Positions 6,870 through 12,874 of a DNA stretch of 23,634 nucleotides are shown piece after piece. The DNA is from a virus. Below the pieces are notes generated by a model, which did no database searches, had not been told where the DNA came from, and saw only the letters and a list, made by a program, of their open reading frames with translations. Numbering within the stretch: the stretch's first letter is position 1; each line of letters begins with the position of its first letter. The DNA is taken from the IMG/VR virus record IMGVR_UViG_3300035179_000905, positions 1-23,634 of that record; one strand, 5' to 3'. Position numbers and translations under genes: made by a program.

Positions 6870-8891
6870 CTAACTCACCGCTATCGCGTTGATTCCTTCA
6901 TGAATCGTGCTGAAGTCACGTGGAATAATCACAGTGGCTCCCGCGTAACGTGGGCTTGCAGTGCTGGCGTGAATGTAATCTATGATTTTCGGTTCATTGC
7001 TCAATTTTAACAGTGCGTCCCATCGCACGTCCCGCACAACGTAACGTGCTTCCAGAATGCGGTAGTAAGCGCTCAACGCGTCATTGCTTATCACAACAGG
7101 CAGTTTATCACCGGGAACAAAGCCGTTATTGCCCAACACTGTCAAATTGATGCTTTCCACAGGTTCTTTCAAGAACTCGATGAGACTTTCCGCTTTTTGT
7201 TCACATTCATGGTCGCTTTTTAGTTCTTCATCTGTTTGGCTTTCTGCATATCGTGCACCATATTTACCGATGCTCACGGAATTTTGAGCGTAACCACGAT
7301 AACTTCTTTGAGCAAAATACACGTTGTCAAAAGTGTACGTGTAATCGCTCACACCCGGGCCAACGTAAAAGTATAGGATGAATCCTTGCACATTCGTTAT
7401 GTCTGGAGAACCTACCATGCTGTCAAAATTTGCCAAGTTGATGGTGTGTTCAGTCGGGTAGCGGCCTGACACGTCACCCCCCATCCAGACGCCGTGACAA
7501 TCATACCAGAAGTAATTGTCTTCATCGGGTGCTAGGATTCTGAGACTCCAAAGGGCGTTGTAAACCGTAAGATACATCGCCCATAAGTGCAACTTATCAT
7601 AACCGTCTCTCGTCAAAATCTTGATCTGAGGAAACGTCTTTTTGATAATGTGCCCGGGCGCTCCACCACCGGAAGGAACCACACAGTTGATACTATAACT
7701 TCCAACTTTCCGGCTTGTGCTCGTACCCACAGTTCCCGGAGTGCCCGCTGCGTTCCGGCAAGACCAGCCGGTCGTGTCACTTTCCGTCCATGCATCCCCA
7801 TCTGTTGGCAACAGTAACTCCTTTTTCCCATAGACATTTATCTTGTTCTCAATGCGGTGTGCCTGAATTTTTCTTTCATAATCGCTGATTTTGTCGGTTA
7901 AGTCGACGGTGCTGGTGTACTTGTTTCGTGCGAAAACATGAACGTTACCAGCAGGGTCCACGTAACTATCAAACCCAACGATGCCTCCTACGGTAGTGGC
8001 TTTTTTGCATATTTCAAGAATCGTTGAGTACGGAACAGCATCCTCCAGCATTATGTCGTGTGTGCTAACTATGTCGTTATCCACGTCCACAAAAAGGTCA
8101 GTCAGTTGTCCGCACACGGTGTTGATACACTCTTTTATGATTGTGCGTCCATTGACGCCTTTGTACATTTTGGTCAAGAGTGCTTCTGGCGCGAGTAACT
8201 GTTGACCAAGGTCCATGCATTCAAAGGTTAAGTAATATTCCAGAGTCTGCGCGTTGCCCTTGTACGCATAGTCACTTATTACCCCTCCGAACGCTTTTTT
8301 CATGGAAGCGCCGACACGCCAAAGGTAAATGAGGATGCGATCAAACTGTGTGATCAGGCCCGTGTAAAGCCCACCATTGTTAGGTAATGCCAGGTTCGCG
8401 CCTGCCACACCCATTTCAAGCAGGGGACGTGTAATCGTGAGTTCGTGTGTTACATCTGTGGGGATAAGCATCTGATTCTTACAGATGAAAACATAATCAA
8501 ACTTCGCTGTCTTTCCCGTGCCACCCTCCACAGTTAACCTTATTTTGCTGTAGGTTTTTCCGGACAACAACGCAACGTCTAAGAGTGCAGGTGAAGTCCC
8601 TGAGGCTATGACATCCCAAGATGAACCATCATACAAGCTTAGGACCCAAGTGCCGTTTACGTCAGTTACTTTGAATTGGATTCTGGGATAACTGTCAGAA
8701 GATAAGCCCGTGAAACTTTTCTCAATTGTTCCAGCCGATTGATCGCCAGAATTAACCGTGACTATGTCGCCATCCGTGCTGAAACTCGAGGACCCCCCAG
8801 TTATTAGGCTCCATGCCTTAGCGAAGTTGTCATCCGCAAACCCCGGTCCCCTGAAAATCTCCACTCGCGCCTGCGCTTCAGCAACGCTCAA
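6870..8891 (-). CDS. Tail hub / baseplate protein with carbohydrate-binding-like domains
   Basis: A 673-aa distal tail protein. Residues ~15-138 look like a jelly-roll carbohydrate-binding module. Residues ~145-365 and 536-645 fit a split gp27-like hub of the siphovirus tail-tip type (TILEICKKATTVGG, DPAGNVHVFARNKYTSTVDL, then SVSIGKYGARYAESQTDEE and FVPGDKLPVV). A second jelly-roll-like domain (~370-530, ending YTFDNVYFAQR) is inserted between the two halves. The last 15 residues form a beta-helix-entry-like motif that recurs at the end of the next ORF. It starts at TTG 8891, overlapping the tape-measure stop as TTGA. It follows the tape measure in the usual order, so it should close the tail tube and anchor the spikes. 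Confidence 0.78.
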   Translation of the reverse strand: MSVAEAQARVEIFRGPGFADDNFAKAWSLITGGSSSFSTDGDIVTVNSGDQSAGTIEKSFTGLSSDSYPRIQFKVTDVNGTWVLSLYDGSSWDVIASGTSPALLDVALLSGKTYSKIRLTVEGGTGKTAKFDYVFICKNQMLIPTDVTHELTITRPLLEMGVAGANLALPNNGGLYTGLITQFDRILIYLWRVGASMKKAFGGVISDYAYKGNAQTLEYYLTFECMDLGQQLLAPEALLTKMYKGVNGRTIIKECINTVCGQLTDLFVDVDNDIVSTHDIMLEDAVPYSTILEICKKATTVGGIVGFDSYVDPAGNVHVFARNKYTSTVDLTDKISDYERKIQAHRIENKINVYGKKELLLPTDGDAWTESDTTGWSCRNAAGTPGTVGTSTSRKVGSYSINCVVPSGGGAPGHIIKKTFPQIKILTRDGYDKLHLWAMYLTVYNALWSLRILAPDEDNYFWYDCHGVWMGGDVSGRYPTEHTINLANFDSMVGSPDITNVQGFILYFYVGPGVSDYTYTFDNVYFAQRSYRGYAQNSVSIGKYGARYAESQTDEELKSDHECEQKAESLIEFLKEPVESINLTVLGNNGFVPGDKLPVVISNDALSAYYRILEARYVVRDVRWDALLKLSNEPKIIDYIHASTASPRYAGATVIIPRDFSTIHEGINAIAVS

Positions 8892-9565
8892 GCTTGCCCC
8901 ATCCTCTTAAGCCTATCCACAAGATAATCCATGTCGCCCCTATTGCGGAAAACAGGGTCATTCAACATTACGGTCATGCCGCCCGGGGATCCGCCCCTGA
9001 CGACATCATACGCAGTGGTTCCAGCAGTCATGCGTGGAACAACCTCGCCACCATGCAAGTAGTACAGGCCTGGCTGAGTAACCAAGCCACCGAACTGCCT
9101 ACCGGCGTACGAACCGAGCGCGGTTGGTGCGCCTCCACCCATCCCGCCTCCCGTTGAAAAGTAGTATGTCAAACCCCCCACTGCCGCTGCTGCCGCGAGC
9201 ATTATGGGCACAGCCACACCCCAACTGGCTACCGCGTTTGCAATGAAGTGTGCCACTGCCCTTGCGTGCTCAGCTATCGTGACGACCCATGATGCTTGAC
9301 TTAACGCCTGCAACGCTGAAGTTAATGATGACACGATGTTTGCAATGCGTAAAGCCGCTCCCACGGTTTGCATCACTCCCGCGAACTCTTTCCCTATCGC
9401 GCTGCTGTTGAAGAGTAAGCGGTTCATCTCGTTGATGCTGTAGCCCAAGCCCATGAATTGAAAGCTCAAGCCACGAAGGTTAACCTGAATCTCGTCAGCA
9501 GTCTCCTTAATCAAGTTGCGCGCGGAAAATGTGATTACAACACGCTTTTCGACTTCTTCAGACAC
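8888..9565 (-). CDS. Short tape-measure-like tail protein
   Basis: A 225-aa protein at the usual tape-measure position, between the chaperone-like gene and the hub. Residues ~20-110 are helical. Residues ~113-135 form a hydrophobic alanine-rich segment, followed by a glycine-rich linker. Residues 171-178 (HGGEVVPR) match the short conserved element found near the C-terminus of many tape measures. The family is normally 500-1500 aa or longer, so this one is very short; at ~0.15 nm per residue it predicts a tail of only ~30 nm. It starts at GTG 9565 behind GGAGAGG. A strong hairpin lies 21 nt before the start. Confidence 0.7.
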   Translation of the reverse strand: MSEEVEKRVVITFSARNLIKETADEIQVNLRGLSFQFMGLGYSINEMNRLLFNSSAIGKEFAGVMQTVGAALRIANIVSSLTSALQALSQASWVVTIAEHARAVAHFIANAVASWGVAVPIMLAAAAAVGGLTYYFSTGGGMGGGAPTALGSYAGRQFGGLVTQPGLYYLHGGEVVPRMTAGTTAYDVVRGGSPGGMTVMLNDPVFRNRGDMDYLVDRLKRMGQA

Positions 9566-9585
9566 TTCAACCCTCTCCTAAGACA

Positions 9586-9617
9586 CTTCTTGCGTAGATT
9601 GCAACCTACGCAAAAAG
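9586..9617 (-). repeat. Palindromic element, copy 1 (26-bp inverted-repeat partner at 16372-16397)
   Basis: Plus strand 9592-9617 is GCGTAGATTGCAACCTACGC followed by AAAAAG. This 26-bp string occurs exactly, in reverse complement, at 16372-16397. The core is a near-perfect palindrome around TTGCAA. As minus-strand RNA (the operon sense) the full 9586-9617 region forms an uninterrupted 13-bp stem, counting G-U pairs, with a UUGCAA loop. It overlaps the stop codon of the gp10-like gene and ends 21 nt before the tape-measure start. Confidence 0.85.
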
Positions 9618-9956
9618 AGCCTCACTAACACTCGCGGTTAATTCTTGCCACCTTTCCATGATGGTTTGCCAGGCGTGAGTCATGAACAACCTCGCTGGAA
9701 TAAACCGTGTCCCAAACTCTTGGTAAACCGCGTAAGCAGCCCCCGCGAATATTCGGTACCCCTCTTCTATTCTGTCCCAACCTATGCTGGCTCGGAGCCT
9801 TCCAGTACGAACCGGAGCCTCACTTCTCGCACGCTCCACAGCATTGTCCACAATATCCTGCATTCGATTTAACGTCTTTTCTTTGATCTCATCATTTAAG
9901 CTTGCAAGCCAACTTGCCAATTCCTCAGCACCATCAACAGTCATTTCGACGCTCAT
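9606..9956 (-). CDS. HK97 gp10-like neck/tail-completion protein
   Basis: A 116-aa protein with the family signature in order: an N-terminal helix (DGAEELASWLASL), a long helix (NRMQDIVDNAVERARSEA), the hallmark PVRTGRLRASI, then YAVYQEFGTRFIPARLF and a final helix. Members sit at the head-tail joint or aid tail completion. The ATG overlaps the chaperone-like gene's TGA by 4 nt (ATGA), and its own stop lies inside the repeated hairpin. In many siphoviruses this gene precedes the tube gene; here it lies after the tube and chaperone and directly before the tape measure. Confidence 0.85.
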   Translation of the reverse strand: MSVEMTVDGAEELASWLASLNDEIKEKTLNRMQDIVDNAVERARSEAPVRTGRLRASIGWDRIEEGYRIFAGAAYAVYQEFGTRFIPARLFMTHAWQTIMERWQELTASVSEALFA

Positions 9957-10477
9957 GTGAATCCAACCTTTTCTGACTTTTCTGGGATTGTTTTTGCTTG
10001 CGCGTCAAGGAACACGATTAATTCGTGGATTTTTTTGGCACTTTCCTCCGTGAGTTCACTGGGCCTGCATTTCAATTCATGGCAGAGGAACGCTTCAATC
10101 ACCTTTATGGTGGGTTTCTTTCGCAGAACACTCAGAGTAAGTTCGTTAATTTCTTGCGTTGATAGAAGATTGACTTTGCTTGCACATTCGAGCAGTTTAG
10201 CGCCTAAGAGCGCAGGAATCCCCTTTTCTGAATCATGACTGATCAGGCTTTCGAAAGTCACTGGGTTTCCTTCAGGTTGACTTCTCAAGCTTGACAAAAT
10301 CTGTTCCGCGTTAAAGTTTTCGTTGTCCACACTGAGAATTTGGCCCGTAAGCTTGTCCGTCACGGAATACTTCGTGAGCAAAGCGGAGTATTTGCCCCAT
10401 GTTATGCCGTGGAAAACGTATTTTCCCGCGTACTTCACGCCGAAACTGTCATCGACTTCCAGAACAATCTCTTCCAT
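9953..10477 (-). CDS. Tail assembly chaperone-like protein
   Basis: A 174-aa protein assigned mainly by position: after the tail tube and upstream of the tape measure, where siphovirus tail chaperones lie. The N-terminus is a small beta domain (VKYAGKYVFHGITWGKYSAL). The remainder is helical and acidic or charged, with KIHELIVFLDAQAK near the end, as in chaperones that bind the tape measure. I found no convincing slippery site or frame-shifted extension of the lambda gpG/gpGT type; the next gene begins by a plain ATGA overlap. The assignment is an inference from order and composition. Confidence 0.6.
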   Translation of the reverse strand: MEEIVLEVDDSFGVKYAGKYVFHGITWGKYSALLTKYSVTDKLTGQILSVDNENFNAEQILSSLRSQPEGNPVTFESLISHDSEKGIPALLGAKLLECASKVNLLSTQEINELTLSVLRKKPTIKVIEAFLCHELKCRPSELTEESAKKIHELIVFLDAQAKTIPEKSEKVGFT

Positions 10478-10493
10478 GAAAACGCGCCTTCGT

Positions 10494-11327
10494 TTATGCG
10501 ATTGCTAGCGTTTTGGCTGTCCATGGTAACCGTTGGGGCACAACCTCGACAGGCTTAGCAGCGAAGCGTCCCGCGTCAAACTTGCAGTTGTTGAAAGTAA
10601 ACGTGTCTGAGCCTACGGTGAACACAAGTGTAAACTCTGTGGCTCCGGTAACTTTCGCAAGTAGGGCGGAATCCATGTAAGCAACGGTTAACTCTCCGCT
10701 GAGCTGTCTCTGTCTCTCTATCAGAAACTTTAACAGGTCGCCGCTCGTGCTTCGAATCACCGGAAAACGCTGCAAGTTGTTGTTCACGGTGAAGTGCCAA
10801 TCCGTGAGCGCGTCTATCACGGCTGCGTCTAAGGTTGCTTGAGTGTCGTACCAAGTCTTGGGTACTGTTCCCGGGTCGTTCGCGTACGTTGCGCCGCTTG
10901 GGTGATTTGTGCTCATAGCAACGTCTTGCAGTATTATATCCGGTTTCACGGTTACTTGCTCGTTCACGCTAGCGGAGACTGTTAAAGCGTTGATCATCCC
11001 GCCCTTGTTCAAGTAACTGTTTATCAGCGAGCCTTTTTCAAACCAAGTTTCTAGGCTAAAGTCGTTGAGGTCTTTGACGAAGTGTAGAAAAGTCTTGTTT
11101 TGATACGCGTACTGCAACGCCACGCCATACTGCGCCAAGCCTTTCAGGATGTACGTTAAGTCTCGCGTTCCGATGCCTGGAAGCTTAATCAAGCCCCGGT
11201 CATAGCTGGGTTCCACGTTCTGGATTATGCCAATCCATAAGAACGTGGGATTTGTGGGCGTTTGCCCATACGTTACCTCTTCAACGTACTGTGCCTTTAC
11301 CGCTGCACCTGTATATGGTGTACTCAA
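10494..11327 (-). CDS. Major tail tube protein
   Basis: A 277-aa protein with a tube-protein N-terminus (VKAQYVEEVTYGQTPTNPTF, then WIGIIQNVEPSYD and GIGTRDLTYILKG). It then has alternating beta segments and an insertion (~130-165), ending in a strand-rich C-terminus (ATEFTLVFTVGSDTFTFNNC, QRLPWTAKTLAI). This is the pattern of siphovirus-type tube proteins, which stack as hexameric rings. It lies between the terminator-like gene and the chaperone-like gene, as expected. The presence of a tube, and no sheath, argues for a non-contractile tail. Confidence 0.8.
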   Translation of the reverse strand: MSTPYTGAAVKAQYVEEVTYGQTPTNPTFLWIGIIQNVEPSYDRGLIKLPGIGTRDLTYILKGLAQYGVALQYAYQNKTFLHFVKDLNDFSLETWFEKGSLINSYLNKGGMINALTVSASVNEQVTVKPDIILQDVAMSTNHPSGATYANDPGTVPKTWYDTQATLDAAVIDALTDWHFTVNNNLQRFPVIRSTSGDLLKFLIERQRQLSGELTVAYMDSALLAKVTGATEFTLVFTVGSDTFTFNNCKFDAGRFAAKPVEVVPQRLPWTAKTLAIA

Positions 11328-11343
11328 TTTTTTTCACTCTCCT

Positions 11344-11793
11344 TCAAGTTTTCTTATGAAAATACACACAGTTAACAAGAATAGTGAGTCGAAGCATGTT
11401 TTCAGCTTCAACCTGAACGGGCTCCCTCACGGGATAGGCGAACTGGACGTCTGTTATGCTGTTTTGCTTGTCATGAATTATCCGCAGTATCTCGTTTCTC
11501 ATTGCTGTGCGTTTCGCTAACATGTCATTGATGTTTAGGGGGGAAACTTTGATACAAAGGTCCACGGTGACAGTTTCATCGACACGCCACCAATTCGAAG
11601 CTATCACTTTTTCAGCGGTTAATCCCGGACTGTAACAGGCTATGGCATACGTTTTTCCGGAAGTTTTCAGCCAAGTTATGACATCTACGCGTTTGACTCC
11701 CCACTCTATGCTTGTTTTCAGAGGGTCACTTAAGCTCCAATTATCATGCAAAACTGCACTTACGTTTTCAGCAACACTCGTCATTATTGTCAT
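11344..11793 (-). CDS. Tail terminator-like protein
   Basis: A 149-aa protein directly upstream of the tail tube gene, the usual site of a tail terminator or head-closure gene. It has a mixed alpha/beta pattern: an N-terminal helix (SVAENVSAVLHDNW), strands WGVKRVDVITWLK and KTYAIACYSPG, then a strand TVTVDLCIKVSP, a helix MLAKRTAMRNEILRII and final strands NMLRLTILVNCVYF. This resembles small terminators that cap the tube and join it to the head. The ATG at 11793 has AAAGGAGAG about 7 nt upstream. The assignment is by fold pattern and context. Confidence 0.6.
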   Translation of the reverse strand: MTIMTSVAENVSAVLHDNWSLSDPLKTSIEWGVKRVDVITWLKTSGKTYAIACYSPGLTAEKVIASNWWRVDETVTVDLCIKVSPLNINDMLAKRTAMRNEILRIIHDKQNSITDVQFAYPVREPVQVEAENMLRLTILVNCVYFHKKT

Positions 11794-11824
11794 CTTCTCT
11801 CTCTCCTTTAGAAGCCGCTTACGA

Positions 11825-11953
11825 TCACGACCTCTCCCTCAGCAAGTTATTTATCAAAGAATGAAGTTCACACTTGCTGCAAACAGCATAATCACTCGTA
11901 GGACAATTCTTGCAGACAATCTTACTCAGCTTCGTTAGCTTCTCCAGGATCAA
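11825..11953 (-). CDS. Cysteine-ribbon small ORF, possibly frameshifted
   Basis: The 42-codon frame 11953-11825 encodes a zinc-ribbon-like core, C-x2-C-x7-C-x2-C (VCKNCPTSDYAVCSKC), followed by a helix (LHSLINNLLRERS). The only near start in this frame is TTG at 11953, just 3 nt after GGTGA and directly behind an in-frame stop. A GTG at 11960 in the overlapping frame reads VKFDPGEANEAE and stops. If one G is skipped at CCT-GGA (11945), the two join into VKFDPEKLTKLSKIVCKNC, which looks like an unbroken protein. So this is either a TTG-start microprotein, a +1 frameshift gene, or a gene with an indel. Confidence 0.45.
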   Translation of the reverse strand: MILEKLTKLSKIVCKNCPTSDYAVCSKCELHSLINNLLRERS

Positions 11954-12006
11954 ATTTCACCGCCGGCAAAAGGGCCCAACGCTCCAGAGGGAGGTTTCAG
12001 GATGGT

Positions 12007-12138
12007 TTACGATGGAGAGATCACTTCGACATCATAACCGTTGTCCAGAAGCTTCTGCAACTCGGCACTCGTCAAAACCATCTTCACATTGTTAACTTTC
12101 GCAACGACATAGTTGCCCTTTCCTAAGACTTTGCTCAT
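12007..12138 (-). CDS. 43-aa small protein after the head-tail adaptor
   Basis: The ATG at 12138 overlaps the adaptor gene's TGA as ATGA, with GGAGG 12 nt upstream. The peptide begins MSKVLGKGNYVVAKVNNVKM and continues LTSAELQKLLDNGYDVEVIS. It has a beta hairpin followed by a helix and a last strand, a compact pattern common in small viral proteins. The coupling and the sensible composition support it as a real gene in the head-tail joining cluster. I do not recognise a family. Confidence 0.6.
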   Translation of the reverse strand: MSKVLGKGNYVVAKVNNVKMVLTSAELQKLLDNGYDVEVISPS

Positions 12139-12851
12139 GGATTGATCAATCCTCCACGATAAGTCGGGACATCCTCTTTCGCACTCGCCTCAGCAGCTAC
12201 AACAGGCTTGGCAAAGTTCATCAGCACTCTGAGAAGGTCCTCGCGAAAACCCTGAATTGCGTTCTCAAACGCTAACCTACCAATCGAACTCTTCCCAGCG
12301 CCTAAGTCGCCAAGATGATAATCAAAGGCGCCTACGAGCATGCCGCCACTCGCAGCCACCAAAATACGCAAGCACGCGAGGTCGAGCGCAGCCATTTTCG
12401 CCCAATTGTAACGCTGGTCAGTCATTTCGAGCAATGAGCCTACGATAGCGTACACGTACAAGTTCGCGAAATCAACGTGCGCGTCAAAAGAGAATCCCAT
12501 AACAAGTAAGCCGAAAACCGTGTAAGTTTCGCCGCTCTCATCATGTGAAGCGTTTAGAGCTGCTTGAACCTCTGAGACAGTGACGTAAAACTCGGGTGTT
12601 GGTGGTCCGGGAGCTGCTGGTACTTTTATTGTATAGCTGATAACATGATTAAGCAGGGGGTCAGCATCACTTATGTTAATGCGAAACGTTATTGGCCCAA
12701 CGTTACCGGGCCACACTTGACGACCACCTAAGTCATCTTGCGGAGTTAACGTTATGTCGTTGATACTAGGTGTGGAAAGTAAGCCATGGGCGACATCAAC
12801 AAAGTATGTGTTCGCTAATATTGTTGCGCTTCCCGAGACAAACGTACTCAT
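12135..12851 (-). CDS. Head-tail adaptor fused to N-terminal beta-sandwich
   Basis: A 238-aa protein of two unlike parts. Residues ~5-80 form a beta-sandwich of the kind found on viral fibres or capsid decorations (YFVDVAHGLLSTP, then DDLGGRQVWPGN and ITFRINIS). Residues ~88-215 are mostly helical, opening with EFYVTVSEVQAALN and including FANLYVYAIVGSLLEM and LDLACLRILVAASGG. This fits the HK97 gp6-like connector/adaptor that plugs the portal. The N-terminal module resembles the C-terminal domain of the 907-aa protein just upstream. Its position between the head and tail genes supports the adaptor role, with the module probably displayed at the neck. No strong ribosome-binding site is visible. 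Confidence 0.65.
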   Translation of the reverse strand: MSTFVSGSATILANTYFVDVAHGLLSTPSINDITLTPQDDLGGRQVWPGNVGPITFRINISDADPLLNHVISYTIKVPAAPGPPTPEFYVTVSEVQAALNASHDESGETYTVFGLLVMGFSFDAHVDFANLYVYAIVGSLLEMTDQRYNWAKMAALDLACLRILVAASGGMLVGAFDYHLGDLGAGKSSIGRLAFENAIQGFREDLLRVLMNFAKPVVAAEASAKEDVPTYRGGLINP

Positions 12852-12874
12852 ACAATAAACCCCGTGATTATGTG

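Noticed and set aside
9953-10477. Programmed frameshift in the tail chaperone-like gene
   Set aside because: No clear slippery heptamer near the end and the downstream gene has its own ATGA-coupled start and a complete gp10-like domain.
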